A stretch of DNA of 64,000 bases from Dyadobacter sp. CY356 (GCF_021440195.1 NZ_JAJTSZ010000004.1:248001-312000), one strand, 5' to 3'. Shown: positions 53,188 through 63,360, numbered from the stretch's first letter. The notes: generated by a model not told the origin, from the letters alone. Program-made: numbers and translations.

Positions 53188-54105
53188 ATGACAGTTGAAG
53201 ATATAGAAGGCTTTTTCAAACAATTACAGGATAACATTTGCGCGGCCGTAGAAAATGAAGACGGCGCGGGTAAATTTAAAGAAGATCTTTGGGAGCATCA
53301 TTCCGGTGGTGGCGGACGTACGAGATTGATCCAGCATGGAAATGTTATTGAAAAAGGCGGCGTGAATTTTTCCAGCGTAAAAGGTGAAGTGCACCCGCGT
53401 CTGCGTCATCAAATGCAGCTAAATGATACCGATGATTTTCACTTTACTGCCACCGGCGTATCCATTGTCATGCACCCAAAAAATCCGCATGTGCCTATTA
53501 TTCACATGAACGTACGGTATTTTGAACTTAGTAACGGGACTTGCTGGTTTGGTGGCGGCATCGATCTCACGCCGCATTATGTTGTAGAAGAAGATGCAAA
53601 AAGTTTTCATAATCATTTAAAAACTGCCTGCGACAAACATCATCCCGACTTTTATCCAAAATTTAAAACCTGGGCGGATGATTATTTTTTTATTCAGCAC
53701 AGAAACGAAACGCGTGGAATCGGTGGTGTCTTTTTTGATTATCTCAAACCGGATGAAGCGGGTTACGGGAGCAATTTGTCAAAAGAAGAGCTGTTTGCTT
53801 TTGTAAAAGAGATCGGAGAAAGTTTTGCGCCTGTTTATACTTCCTTCATGAAAAAACATCGGGATGAACAGTTTACGGAACAGCAAAAACAATGGCAATA
53901 CCTACGTCGCGGTCGTTATGTTGAGTTTAATCTGGTATGGGATCGCGGGACAAAATTCGGATTGGAAACAAACGGACGGACAGAATCTATTTTGATGAGT
54001 TTGCCGCCACAGGCAAATTGGGAATATAATTTTATCCCGGAAGCAGGTTCGAAAGAAGATGTTACTTTGAAATGGCTGAGAAAAGGTGTTGACTGGATAA
54101 ATTAA
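53188..54105 (+). CDS. hemF: Oxygen-dependent coproporphyrinogen-III oxidase
   Basis: 305 residues, the family's length. Converts coproporphyrinogen III to protoporphyrinogen IX with O2 in heme synthesis. Conserved blocks: EHHSGGGGRTRLIQHGNVIE, KGGVNFSSVKGEVHP, FHFTATGVSIVMHPKNPHVP, ITLT-like TCWFGGGIDLTPHYV, GIGGVFFDYL, and RYVEFNLVWDRGTKFGLETN with the terminal GRTESILMSLPP. Starts 104 bp after the peptidase gene. Confidence 0.95.
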   Translation: MTVEDIEGFFKQLQDNICAAVENEDGAGKFKEDLWEHHSGGGGRTRLIQHGNVIEKGGVNFSSVKGEVHPRLRHQMQLNDTDDFHFTATGVSIVMHPKNPHVPIIHMNVRYFELSNGTCWFGGGIDLTPHYVVEEDAKSFHNHLKTACDKHHPDFYPKFKTWADDYFFIQHRNETRGIGGVFFDYLKPDEAGYGSNLSKEELFAFVKEIGESFAPVYTSFMKKHRDEQFTEQQKQWQYLRRGRYVEFNLVWDRGTKFGLETNGRTESILMSLPPQANWEYNFIPEAGSKEDVTLKWLRKGVDWIN

Positions 54106-54172
54106 TATTTCATTCATTTACAACCTTTTGTCATTAAAAATGGTCCTAAAAGGTAATTCCCAAAAGTTGGCC

Positions 54173-54643
54173 ATGAAAAAACGATCGTTGTATCTCATCA
54201 CATTTGTTGTAGCAGCTTTATTTTCATCGTGTGGCAGGAATTGCGGCTGCGGCCCTATTCCACAGTCCGTTTATGGAGATCTCCCTGGAAGGTGGGAATG
54301 GATCAAAACTACGACACCAAGTAAAACAATTTGGGCAAAAGATGCCGGTTACAGCAGAAGAATGGATTTTGTAAATGACAAGATCATTCACGCAAACAAA
54401 ATTAGCTTTTACAAAAATGACTCGCTCGAAAGAGACTTTCTGATCAGTAAAGTGTTAGAAGAAAACTGGGAGGAAAAAAGTATTTTACTTAAATATAACA
54501 GCGATGCGCAATTGAAAATCTTCAGACATAATGAGCTGATAAATGAACATTACGACATCGAAATGAGCGAGATAATGCCTGAATATTCCATTGAAGCGGA
54601 TACCGTCAGACATTTTTATCATTTTGTCCGATATCTGGATTAA
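54173..54643 (+). CDS. Small lipoprotein
   Basis: 156 residues from MKKRSLYLITF. Lipobox FSSC at residues ~16-19 followed by a Cys-rich turn (GRNCGCGPIP). The body resembles small Bacteroidota lipoproteins with GRWEWIKTTTPSKTIWAKDA (a lipocalin-like start). The longer frame from 54128 adds 15 residues upstream of the signal peptide and is rejected. Follows hemF by 68 bp. Function unknown. Confidence 0.65.
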   Translation: MKKRSLYLITFVVAALFSSCGRNCGCGPIPQSVYGDLPGRWEWIKTTTPSKTIWAKDAGYSRRMDFVNDKIIHANKISFYKNDSLERDFLISKVLEENWEEKSILLKYNSDAQLKIFRHNELINEHYDIEMSEIMPEYSIEADTVRHFYHFVRYLD

Positions 54644-54655
54644 ACAGAAAACACA

Positions 54656-55753
54656 TTAACACCAGGCACTTTCATCCAGATTAATCTCCCACGATTTCGA
54701 TTTATCATAATACAAATATCCATTATCGGTTTTAAGCGGAGAATCAATATTGTTATGATAAAGCTGGCCGGTTCCAAGTCCTTGTGGAAGCTGATTATCG
54801 AAGGAAGCGGTGAATTGAGCAATGGCGTTTAAGCCAATGTTTGATTCAAGTGCCGAAGTCATCCACCAGCCGATTGAAAGCCTGTTAGCAATTTCTATCC
54901 AGTCTTTACAATGTTGAAAACCGCCTAAAAGTGTAGGTTTTAAGATGATATATGGCGGTTGCGTTTGTTTTAAAAGCGCAAACTTCTTTCGGTAATCAAA
55001 TATTCCGATCAGTTCTTCATCCAAAGCAACCGGAATCGGAGAATTGGCGCATACTTCGGTTAACAAATCAATTTGCCCGGCTTTGATCGGCTGCTCAATA
55101 GAATGCAGATTATATTCCGAAAGTCGCTGCAATTTTGCATAAACGTCTTCCGGTTTGAAAGCACCGTTCGCATCAACCCGCAGTGTGATCTGATCCGCCG
55201 AAAACCGTGAACGGACAGATTCAAGCACACGACATTCCTGTTCAAAATCAATGGCGCCCACTTTCATTTTCAGCGTGGTATAACCAAGCGTGAGTTTTTC
55301 TTCAATCTGTTCTGCCATGTGATCATACGATCCCATCCAGATCAGCCCGTTCATCGGAATTCCTTTTTCACCTTTGGAAAAAGCATTTTTATATTGAATC
55401 CGCTGTCCCCCATTCATAAAATCCAGCAACGCCATTTCTATCCCGCATCTTATAGACGGCAAATGGTCAGGAATAACTTGTTGCAGAATGATGGAAAGAT
55501 TGAAGGGAAATACTTCCAGATCAAGCTGATTGAAGAGTTCACAAACATCTGTCAACTGCTCTTTGTAATCCGGAATATCGTCAAAACTCAATCCTGGAAG
55601 CGGGCCGCATTCGCCATAGCCCTCTATACCAGGCTGTTCTATGTCTGTCACTTTCAATAGCCAGGAAGTTTTTTGTTTCAGCACCCCACGCGACGTACCT
55701 GCCTCCATTCGAAAATGAAGTGTATAGGGTTGAAACACAATTCTTAAAGGCAT
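54656..55753 (-). CDS. menC: o-Succinylbenzoate synthase
   Basis: 365 residues, enolase superfamily. Dehydrates SHCHC to o-succinylbenzoate in menaquinone synthesis. Barrel motifs: TLKMKVG (catalytic Lys), ITLRVDANGAF (Asp ligand), SIEQP (Glu ligand), VALDEEL (Asp ligand), YIILKPTLLGG (Lys base). Convergent with the upstream lipoprotein gene. Menaquinone synthesis is consistent with a Bacteroidota respiratory chain. Confidence 0.9.
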   Translation of the reverse strand: MPLRIVFQPYTLHFRMEAGTSRGVLKQKTSWLLKVTDIEQPGIEGYGECGPLPGLSFDDIPDYKEQLTDVCELFNQLDLEVFPFNLSIILQQVIPDHLPSIRCGIEMALLDFMNGGQRIQYKNAFSKGEKGIPMNGLIWMGSYDHMAEQIEEKLTLGYTTLKMKVGAIDFEQECRVLESVRSRFSADQITLRVDANGAFKPEDVYAKLQRLSEYNLHSIEQPIKAGQIDLLTEVCANSPIPVALDEELIGIFDYRKKFALLKQTQPPYIILKPTLLGGFQHCKDWIEIANRLSIGWWMTSALESNIGLNAIAQFTASFDNQLPQGLGTGQLYHNNIDSPLKTDNGYLYYDKSKSWEINLDESAWC

Positions 55754-55820
55754 ATTTTATGGTGTCAGTTTTTTTTCGGGGAACAATATTAACCAAAAAA
55801 TATGTAATTATGCAGATAAG

Positions 55821-56852
55821 ATGGCAGAACATAATTGGATAAAAATAATATTAACACCTTTTTCATGGGTATATGGTTTGATAACCATACTACGGAATTT
55901 CCTTTACGATACCAATATTTTCTCATCCCAACAAGCTTCACAATTTACAATTTCAGTTGGCAACATTACCGTAGGAGGCACAGGTAAAACGCCTATGGTT
56001 GAATATCTTACAAATTTTCTTGACAAAAAATTTAAGATTGCCATTTTGAGCAGAGGATATGGGAGAAATACCAAAGGATTGTTGTTTGCAGATGAAAATT
56101 CCTCGGCGCAGGATCTGGGAGATGAACCATTACAATATTTTTCAAAATTTGAAAAAAACATTGTGGTTGCCGTTTGTGAAAGTCGGGTAAACGGAGCCTT
56201 TGCCATACATGACAAGTTTCCTGAACGTGATCTGCTCCTGCTTGACGACGCCTTTCAGCACCGGGCCATTCAGCGAAATATCAATATTTTATTAAGCGAT
56301 TTCAACCGTCCGTTTTATAAAGATTTACCCTTCCCGGCTGGCAGATTGCGCGAAACAAGAAGCGGCGCAAGAAGAGCCGATCTGATCGTTGTCACGAAAA
56401 GCCCTGTGGATATACTGGAAAATCAGAAAGAGGAAATCAGACAATCCGTTCAAAAATATAGTCGCCCGGGAGTGCCGGTATTTTTTGCATCAATCCGTTA
56501 TTCAGAGCCGGTTTCATATAATCAGCAACCTGTTTTGTTAAATAATGTTATAATCGCGGCCGGTATTGCCAATCCGCTGCCCTTTACTATATATCTTCGG
56601 AGCAAGTATAACGTTGTAGAGGAAATTATTTTTCCTGATCATCACAATTACACGCCAACCGACCTGGAACATCTTATTAAGTACATAAAAAACGATACTT
56701 TTGTAGTAACAACTGAAAAGGATATGGTGAAGCTTAAACCGCTTGCCGCCGGATCAGGCGTTTTGGATCGTTTTGCTTATTTGCCAATGGAGATAAATTT
56801 CGGAGCCGATACCGAACCATTTGAACGCTGGATTACGAATCATACTTTGTAA
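55821..56852 (+). CDS. lpxK: Tetraacyldisaccharide 4'-kinase
   Basis: 343 residues. Phosphorylates lipid A precursor at the 4' position at the inner membrane. N-terminal membrane-associated helix (FSWVYGLITILRNFLYD) and Walker A VGGTGKTP (51-58) with the typical ISVGNIT before it. Also SRGYGRNTKGL, LLDDAFQHRAIQRNINILLS, PAGRLRET and the C-terminal FPDHHNYT. Gram-negative outer membrane marker. Confidence 0.95.
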   Translation: MAEHNWIKIILTPFSWVYGLITILRNFLYDTNIFSSQQASQFTISVGNITVGGTGKTPMVEYLTNFLDKKFKIAILSRGYGRNTKGLLFADENSSAQDLGDEPLQYFSKFEKNIVVAVCESRVNGAFAIHDKFPERDLLLLDDAFQHRAIQRNINILLSDFNRPFYKDLPFPAGRLRETRSGARRADLIVVTKSPVDILENQKEEIRQSVQKYSRPGVPVFFASIRYSEPVSYNQQPVLLNNVIIAAGIANPLPFTIYLRSKYNVVEEIIFPDHHNYTPTDLEHLIKYIKNDTFVVTTEKDMVKLKPLAAGSGVLDRFAYLPMEINFGADTEPFERWITNHTL

Positions 56853-56889
56853 CCCTATCCTTAAAATCGGTGGAATTATAGAATCGTTT

Positions 56890-58851
56890 ATGAGAATTTT
56901 ATTATCTGTTGTCTTTCTTGTTTTATCCGGCTTTTTGCTATTTCCAAACGCAGCAACCGCGCAGGTCAAACTCCCCGGTGGCATCAATATGCCAAGTGGC
57001 GGGGGTGGCGGGGGCGCAAAGGGAGGAAAAGGCGGAGTACTTCTGGATGACAGTACCAAAACAATTTACGGCCCAAAAACCACACTGCACTTTTTCGAAA
57101 ATGATATCATAAACAACCGTGATTCGGTTCGTTACCGGGTTGATACGCTGTTGCCTGACTTTAACCGCTGGACGCCCGTTGATCGTTCTTATGGACAACT
57201 GGTGGATTTGGGAAATACCGGAACTGCTACAAGAAATTTGTTTTTTCAGCCCCGTCAGGATATTGGTGCCCAGCTTGGTATGCGCGCCTACGATCCCTAT
57301 GCAATACAGGAGGATGAAATTCAATACATTGATACGCACTCACAATATACGGATCTGACCTACCGGTCTGGTGGACGGAAAACGACGCTTGGTAAATTTG
57401 GTTACTCCCAGAATGTTAATCCGCGCTTTAATTTTGGTATGCAGGGACAGCGTCTTACCTCAAATAAACAATACGGAATTTATGGCGTCAATTCTGCGGC
57501 TTTGCTTGGGCAAAACTGGACGTTTTTATTACAGGGACATTATTTTTCCAAAGATAAAAAGTATCTGATCCTTGCCCATTACAGTCATTTGAACCAGAAA
57601 GTACGGGAACAAGGTGGTGTTATCCCTGACAATTCGGCAACCGGAGACGGACTTTATACCTATGACGGACTGGCCAGAATAAGTGATGATGCCAATTCAT
57701 GGGAAAGGCGTCATGTTTTTCATATCTATCAGCAATATAAACTAGCCAACGGGTTTCAGGTTTTTACGCAAACAGATTATAAAAGTACGATCAACCGCTA
57801 TACCGATAAAGCAGCCCAACGCGGCGTTACCTATGGTGTTTATCCGGCTTCCCGATATGATTCAGTTAACATTCGCCAGGATATTTTCTACAAATTATTC
57901 GATAACAAAATTGGTATCAAAGGTACTTTTTCAGGTTTTAATTACCGGGCTTACGTCAGGCAGCGTTTGTATGGAATGAACGTCACCGGACAGAATCCAA
58001 ATACCGAAGGGAATTTGACCATTGCCTATCGGACCGGATTAAAATTTGATAACATCGTTGGTCTTTGGCTGAGTTATTATTTGAAAGATTCAACCCAACA
58101 TGTGACTGCCGAGGCGGAACATTTAATTGGAAGAGATTTTAAACTGAAAGGTGAACTGGATACCAAATGGATCAAAGCAGGCTATCAGAGCATTTTCACC
58201 TCTCCCGATCTGATCGCTCAAAACTATATCAGCAACAATTTTGACTGGCAGAATAACTTTAAGCTGACGGGGACAAATACAATTTACGGATCCATTCCGC
58301 TTAAAACCAAAAATATTCAACTGACTCCTGAAGTACTATATAATCTGATCAATAATTATGTTTATTATGATACGGCATCCATTCCGCGTCAGTTGGGCAG
58401 TGCATTTAGTTTGCTTAAAATAGGCACAACGACAAACATTCATATGAACCGCTGGAATCTTTCCGGTATGGCATATTATACAATTAATTCGAACGAGGAT
58501 ATCATCCGGATACCAAAATATTTCGCAAGCGGTCAGCTGACTTTTGACTTCACCTATGCTAAAGTGTTATTTATACAATTGGGGCTATCGGCCATGTACC
58601 GGTCATCTTATTTTGCCGATGCCTATATGCCAATCACCCAGCAGTTTCATTTGCAGGATTCTTTTGAAGTCCGCCAGTATGTAGTAGCTGATTTATTTGC
58701 AAACATCCGGATAAAGCGAATCCGTCTGTCCTTTAAAATGGCACATGTGAATCAGGGAATCGGCGGACCAAAAGGATATTACCAGACACCCGGATATCTG
58801 GGAATGCGCAGGGCATTCTCTTTCGGGATAAACTGGCCGTTGTTTGATTAA
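56890..58851 (+). CDS. Outer-membrane porin (PF14121-type)
   Basis: 653 residues from MRILLSVVFLVLSG. Signal peptide to about residue 25 (cleavage near NAATAQ), a short Gly-rich linker (MPSGGGGGGAKGGKGG), and a long beta-rich body with alternating strands such as FNFGMQGQRLTSNKQYGIYG and a terminal aromatic strand AFSFGINWPLFD, the signature of Bacteroidota putative porins. Start at 56890 leaves 37 bp after lpxK; the earlier Met at 56821 overlaps lpxK and gives no signal peptide. Probably an operon with lpxK. Confidence 0.82.
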   Translation: MRILLSVVFLVLSGFLLFPNAATAQVKLPGGINMPSGGGGGGAKGGKGGVLLDDSTKTIYGPKTTLHFFENDIINNRDSVRYRVDTLLPDFNRWTPVDRSYGQLVDLGNTGTATRNLFFQPRQDIGAQLGMRAYDPYAIQEDEIQYIDTHSQYTDLTYRSGGRKTTLGKFGYSQNVNPRFNFGMQGQRLTSNKQYGIYGVNSAALLGQNWTFLLQGHYFSKDKKYLILAHYSHLNQKVREQGGVIPDNSATGDGLYTYDGLARISDDANSWERRHVFHIYQQYKLANGFQVFTQTDYKSTINRYTDKAAQRGVTYGVYPASRYDSVNIRQDIFYKLFDNKIGIKGTFSGFNYRAYVRQRLYGMNVTGQNPNTEGNLTIAYRTGLKFDNIVGLWLSYYLKDSTQHVTAEAEHLIGRDFKLKGELDTKWIKAGYQSIFTSPDLIAQNYISNNFDWQNNFKLTGTNTIYGSIPLKTKNIQLTPEVLYNLINNYVYYDTASIPRQLGSAFSLLKIGTTTNIHMNRWNLSGMAYYTINSNEDIIRIPKYFASGQLTFDFTYAKVLFIQLGLSAMYRSSYFADAYMPITQQFHLQDSFEVRQYVVADLFANIRIKRIRLSFKMAHVNQGIGGPKGYYQTPGYLGMRRAFSFGINWPLFD

Positions 58852-58857
58852 AAAGCT

Positions 58858-59014
58858 GTCGGCTTTCGGCAATCGGCTTTCACACTGCGAATTTCTTTAA
58901 CATTTAAACAGGATATATTTTTTCTGTTATGACTGAACGCTTACCTGATTATAAGTCGTTATTAAAAAATCAACTCAAAATTTTCTGTATCCAAGCCGAC
59001 TGCTGAAAGCCGAC
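58858..59014. repeat. Intergenic GCCGAAAGCCGA-type repeat
   Basis: GTCGGCTTTC (58858-58867) and GAAAGCCGAC (59005-59014) are inverted copies, with more GGCTTTCGGC/GCCGAC-like units between them. Repeats of this word type occur widely in intergenic DNA of Cytophagales in my recollection. Possibly a stem-loop or a family of palindromic repeats between the porin and nuclease genes. Confidence 0.5.
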
Positions 59015-59023
59015 CGCAAAACT

Positions 59024-61942
59024 ATGCCTTCATTTCTTAACAAAGTTGCCAGCCATATTTTAGAAGAAAACGGTACTTTACTGGACCGGATCATCATTGT
59101 TGTCCCAACCAGACGTGCCGCTTTTTTTGTTATGCAGGAGCTGGCAAATGAGACAACGAAGGCGGTGATGAGTCCGAAAGTTGAGGCTGTTGACGACTTT
59201 GTTGAAAGCATATGCACACTGGAAATTGAGGATCCTGTTCACCTTTTTTTCGAATTATACGAAACTTTTAAAGCCATTGATCCCGATGTCCAGTTTGACC
59301 GGTTTATGGGTTGGGCATCCGTCCTGCTGAGTGATCTTGATAAAATTGACCAATATCTGGTCAATACGAATTATCTGTTTGACTACTTATCGGAGGCCAA
59401 AGCGCTTACCCGCTGGCAGGAAAATTTGCCTGAGGGAAAGACTTTAAAAAACAGCAACGGAAGCAAACAGTATTTTTCTCTTTTTGAAAATATAAAAACG
59501 GTATACAGCACTTTCCGGACGCGACTTTTGAAAAACAGCAAAGCTTATCGTGGCATGGCATACCGGCAGCTGGCCGAGGATGTGGACAATCTTTTGCTAC
59601 AACGTACGGATTATGACAAGATTTATTTTGCCGGATTTAACGCCTTTACCGAATCGGAGAAAACCGTTGTAAAAGCGCTTGTGAAAGTGGGCAGAGCAGA
59701 AGTTTTATGGGACACGGACGAATACTACATGTCGGAAAATACAGGCGTGGAGGCAGGAAAAAGTCTGCGTGAATACCAGAAACAGAAAATTTTCGGAGCC
59801 TGGAACTGGACGGAAAATAATTTGATGTCATCCAAAAAAGACATTACCGTTTATGGTGTTCCCAATGCGACACTTCAGACAAAAGTAGCCGGTCAGCTTT
59901 ATGCGGCTATGAAAAAAGGTGACAATCCGTCCGAGCCGGTGTCTACCGCTATTGTGCTGGCTGACGAAAACCTTTTGCTTCCCATGTTATATTCCCTGGA
60001 TGAAGGCGTTACGGATCTCAATATCACCATGGGTTTGTCGCTGCGAAATTCCATGCTTTACACGCTGATCGACAGCGTTTTTGAATTACAGCAAAACGTG
60101 GTGGAATTCAGGAATAAAAGTGGGCGAAATATTCGTATACCTAAATTCAACCATAAATCTATCAATAAAGTACTTAATCATCCCTTTATCCGGCATTACG
60201 AACATGCGGTTTTACGGCCCTTGCTGACGGATAAAACAAATACGATCATTCAGGAAACGCTCTGGCAGATTACCGACGGAAACAGGGTTTACCTGAGTTC
60301 GGATGAATTGATGGAATTGGGACAGGGAAACGCTTTGTTCAAAATACTATTTACACACTGGCCAAAAAACAATTCAAAGTTAGTGATCCAGACTTTTTAT
60401 GGTCTGATTGATATTTTGCGCGAAGTTTATAAGGAATACAAAAACGCACTGGAAACAGAATATTTGTATCTTTTTTATACCTTATTAAAACAATTTGAAC
60501 AAACCCTGGAAGACCGGCCGGAGGTGATTACACTGAAAACGCTTCGTTCTTTTATGTTTGAACTGATCCGGCAGACACGAATTCCGTTTAGCGGTGAGCC
60601 GATCAGCTCACTGCAAATTCTGGGGATGCTGGAAACCCGGGCTCTGGATTTTGAGAGGATTATTATCCTTTCGGTCAACGAAGGGATACTACCGCAAGCC
60701 AAACGCCAGAATTCGCTTATTCCGTTTGACGCTGCCCACGCCGTTGGTTTACCCACACACCAGCATCAGGAAGCTGTGATGTCTTATCATTTTTACAGAT
60801 TATTACAGCGCGCTTCGGAAATTCACATGCTTTATACAAGCACCAACGATGCGCCGGGTGGTGGAGAAAAAAGTCGTTTTATTCAGCAGGTAGAATTTGA
60901 ATTGGCTCAGTATAATCCTGATATCAGAATTGAAAACAAGACGGTATCGTTTCAAACCGTTGCCAGTGAAAACCTTAATGAAGATGTTCCCAAAGATGCA
61001 GCAATGTTACAGGCCATACGGAATTATCTTTCCGGCAAAGGCCTCTATCCTACGCATTTAAATGAACTGGTTCGCTGTTCCATGCAGTTTTATCTCAAAC
61101 ACATAGTTGGCGTTCAGGAGGCTGATGATGTGGAAGAAGAATTGGGTATGGACAAAATCGGAACTTGGCTGCATGCCAGTCTGGAAAATCTGGATCAGGC
61201 GTTTTTCCTGCAAGGTAAAGACCCGTCAAATGATCAGATAAAATCAGTGTTGAGAGAAGAATTTGACAGGTTGTTCAAGGGTTATATCACAGATCTTGGA
61301 TTGAACAAAATTTACTACGAAGTGGGTGAACAGCAGATTCTTACTTTTCTTAATCATCAGATAAAACAAACGCCAAGAAAGAAAATACTGGCAGCGGAAC
61401 AGCCCTTGCGCACAGAACTTCACCTTGTTTTACAAAATGAAAATACACTGGTTCGTATCGGCGGAAAAATTGACAGGATTGAACTGGATGAAACTGAGCG
61501 CACGCTTTATGTAATGGATTACAAAACCGGCAGTGTCGAACTTACCGGAAAACAAAAAGTAGCCGACCCGTCGCGAAAAGAAGAAATAATTCTCACTGAT
61601 CCTGATCGGAAAGCCGGTTATGTCCGCCAGCTTTGGATGTATGAGTACCTGATGTATCGCAAAATGCAGGATGAAAATGGACTTAATATTGGTGGAAAAA
61701 CCTATGAATTTGGTCAATACCTAATTAAATCCGGGTTCTATTCATTTCGTGATCCGACAAACCTGATCGCTAATCCGCTGGAATTAACAGAAGGTTTGGA
61801 TGCTGCACATTTTATTCAGAAATCAGAAAGAATATTAACTGAAATCCTGAATAATCTGCTTGATCCGGCGATTCCTTTCCGGAAAACGGAGGATTTGAAT
61901 GTTTGTACTTATTGTGATTTTGTTGGAATCTGCGGGAGGTAG
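59024..61942 (+). CDS. AddB-like PD-(D/E)XK nuclease/helicase subunit
   Basis: 972 residues. N-terminal helicase-like region (IIVVPTRRAAFFVMQELANE, ADENLLLPMLYSLDEGVTDL; Walker A not obvious, as often in AddB) and a C-terminal PDDEXK_1 nuclease: VRCSMQFYLKHIVGV near residue 684, LYVMDYKTGSVEL (Asp/Lys) near 832, and CTYCDFVGIC at the end. Four cysteines, one near 684 and three at the C-terminus, fit an AddB-type Fe-S cluster. Acts in double-strand break repair and degradation of foreign DNA. Related subunit (AddA) is not in the window. Confidence 0.82.
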   Translation: MPSFLNKVASHILEENGTLLDRIIIVVPTRRAAFFVMQELANETTKAVMSPKVEAVDDFVESICTLEIEDPVHLFFELYETFKAIDPDVQFDRFMGWASVLLSDLDKIDQYLVNTNYLFDYLSEAKALTRWQENLPEGKTLKNSNGSKQYFSLFENIKTVYSTFRTRLLKNSKAYRGMAYRQLAEDVDNLLLQRTDYDKIYFAGFNAFTESEKTVVKALVKVGRAEVLWDTDEYYMSENTGVEAGKSLREYQKQKIFGAWNWTENNLMSSKKDITVYGVPNATLQTKVAGQLYAAMKKGDNPSEPVSTAIVLADENLLLPMLYSLDEGVTDLNITMGLSLRNSMLYTLIDSVFELQQNVVEFRNKSGRNIRIPKFNHKSINKVLNHPFIRHYEHAVLRPLLTDKTNTIIQETLWQITDGNRVYLSSDELMELGQGNALFKILFTHWPKNNSKLVIQTFYGLIDILREVYKEYKNALETEYLYLFYTLLKQFEQTLEDRPEVITLKTLRSFMFELIRQTRIPFSGEPISSLQILGMLETRALDFERIIILSVNEGILPQAKRQNSLIPFDAAHAVGLPTHQHQEAVMSYHFYRLLQRASEIHMLYTSTNDAPGGGEKSRFIQQVEFELAQYNPDIRIENKTVSFQTVASENLNEDVPKDAAMLQAIRNYLSGKGLYPTHLNELVRCSMQFYLKHIVGVQEADDVEEELGMDKIGTWLHASLENLDQAFFLQGKDPSNDQIKSVLREEFDRLFKGYITDLGLNKIYYEVGEQQILTFLNHQIKQTPRKKILAAEQPLRTELHLVLQNENTLVRIGGKIDRIELDETERTLYVMDYKTGSVELTGKQKVADPSRKEEIILTDPDRKAGYVRQLWMYEYLMYRKMQDENGLNIGGKTYEFGQYLIKSGFYSFRDPTNLIANPLELTEGLDAAHFIQKSERILTEILNNLLDPAIPFRKTEDLNVCTYCDFVGICGR

Positions 61943-61948
61943 AAAACC

Positions 61949-62149
61949 TCAGGATTTTGACTGTTCGGGCTCGTTCACAAGAAGATAACGCCGGCGAATA
62001 TCGTTGATAAGAAATTTTTTCTGCGCGGTAAAACTATCAGGATGCATAGTCAGGAAAATGCTTTCCCATTCCATAAACCTTGACTGATCCGCTTTTTTAA
62101 ACGCAGCACTATCAATTTTTTTCACTTTCAGATATTCTTCAAAATCCAT
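61949..62149 (-). CDS. Small helical protein
   Basis: 66 residues, MDFEEYLKVKKIDSAAFKKA, then ADQSRFMEWESIFLTMHPDS and IRRRYLL. Unknown family, but the sequence is compact, helical and rich in charge, as in a small conserved cytosolic protein. It is convergent with the nuclease gene, 6 bp after its stop. Short size lowers confidence. Confidence 0.6.
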   Translation of the reverse strand: MDFEEYLKVKKIDSAAFKKADQSRFMEWESIFLTMHPDSFTAQKKFLINDIRRRYLLVNEPEQSKS

Positions 62150-62256
62150 TTTCTATTTTCTCAATAATCAGTTGACTCGTAATTTCCGGCATTTAAAGGT
62201 ACAGCAAATTGATCCAAACCGGTCGTGGTTTTTTAATTTTATTCAACTGATTTATG

Positions 62257-62613
62257 TCAATTTTTACCAACTTCGCTTCTTCTCATCGGCATCGCGTCAA
62301 TTTTTCCAAACAGATCCTGATGCGGAACAAAACTTTGCGTGCGGTATTTCTCACCCCCATCCCGTCCTATCAATATAAAAGTAAAGGAATCTACTTCCTT
62401 GATTTTCCACTTTTTAAACTGATCTGCATTTTCGGATGACTGCCTAAAAGACATAACCTTAATATCACGCTCCTTCATACCATCCTCATTTTTCTCAAAT
62501 TCCATTAACTGTTTTTTAAGAAGTACTTCGCCATCATTTTTATAGAAAAGCAATACTTGTCTCTGCTGATCAGCGGTCATGAACAGGAATATTAGTTGGA
62601 AAAGAAATAGCAT
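62257..62613 (-). CDS. DUF4174-like protein
   Basis: 118 residues with an N-terminal hydrophobic segment (LFLFQLIFLFMTADQQ) that is probably a signal peptide. The rest has VLLFYKNDGEVLLKKQLMEF, ERDIKVMSFRQ and FTFILIGRDGGEKYRTQSFV, which matches the DUF4174 pattern (thioredoxin-like fold). Function unknown. Stand-alone. Confidence 0.7.
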   Translation of the reverse strand: MLFLFQLIFLFMTADQQRQVLLFYKNDGEVLLKKQLMEFEKNEDGMKERDIKVMSFRQSSENADQFKKWKIKEVDSFTFILIGRDGGEKYRTQSFVPHQDLFGKIDAMPMRRSEVGKN

Positions 62614-62700
62614 GATTTGGATTGGTTTCTGTATAAAAAATTTGGAAAAGAATCATTCCTGAATTTTCCATTTACAAGCGTTTCCCTGAAATCAATCACA

Positions 62701-62729
62701 AAAAAGCCCGGCAGTAAATATGCCAGGCT
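62701..62729 (-). terminator. Terminator of the lipoprotein gene at 62754
   Basis: AGCCTGGCA-tatttac-TGCCGGGCT on the minus strand (62705-62729) followed by TTTTT. A nearly perfect stem with a U-run 25 bp after the stop codon of the minus-strand lipoprotein gene. Confidence 0.8.
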
Positions 62730-62753
62730 CCAAAATTATATTTTAACCTATTA

Positions 62754-63236
62754 CTATTTCTTCTTAAACTCTAAATAAGCTTCCGATTTTTCACCGTTCG
62801 AAGCTGTCGTATAATCAATTGTAATATTGAGCTGAGCGTTTCCAGCTGCATTTGTTACTTTCGTGGCAACTCCCTGAAGACGTTGTCTCAAAGTAGTTGA
62901 AGTTGTTTGCTGCACATCAACTACCTCATCAATGGTAAAGCTGTCCGCGGCGGTCGCTTTTACATCAACCAAAGGGAAAATCTGAACGAACGTAACGCTG
63001 GTTCCCGACGCAGTAACTTTTACGTTTTTTGTATAATTAATTGCCAGAACATTCTTCTCGGTTGACGTAATATCCCAATCCTGAACTGTTGTTACGTTGC
63101 CATCAATTGTTGTCGTGGTGTAACTTCCGACAAATCCCTGTGCAAAATCCGGGTCAACAGTAGCGTCCTTGTCTTTATCCTTACAGGAAACCAGAAATAC
63201 GACCAGACATAAAACAAGTAATTTTCTCATGCTCAA
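62754..63236 (-). CDS. Small lipoprotein
   Basis: 160 residues with signal peptide LLVLCLVVFLVSC (lipobox Cys at ~18) followed by a Lys/Asp-rich linker. The body is Thr/Val-rich beta structure (GFVGSYTTTTIDGNVTTVQD). No family recognised; size and style fit a Bacteroidota lipid-anchored protein. Rho-independent terminator directly downstream. Confidence 0.65.
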   Translation of the reverse strand: MSMRKLLVLCLVVFLVSCKDKDKDATVDPDFAQGFVGSYTTTTIDGNVTTVQDWDITSTEKNVLAINYTKNVKVTASGTSVTFVQIFPLVDVKATAADSFTIDEVVDVQQTTSTTLRQRLQGVATKVTNAAGNAQLNITIDYTTASNGEKSEAYLEFKKK

Positions 63237-63360
63237 TTTTAAAGTATAGTTTATGATGCAAATGTAGATATGCTGTTATACATTCAACATATAACGGTAA
63301 TATTAACAAATATGCATAATCCTGAAAACAATTTTGTTATTCCGGATTTAAAAAATATAA

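Noticed and set aside
56821..56889. Longer start for the porin
   Set aside because: The extension overlaps lpxK and has no signal peptide; the Met at 56890 does.
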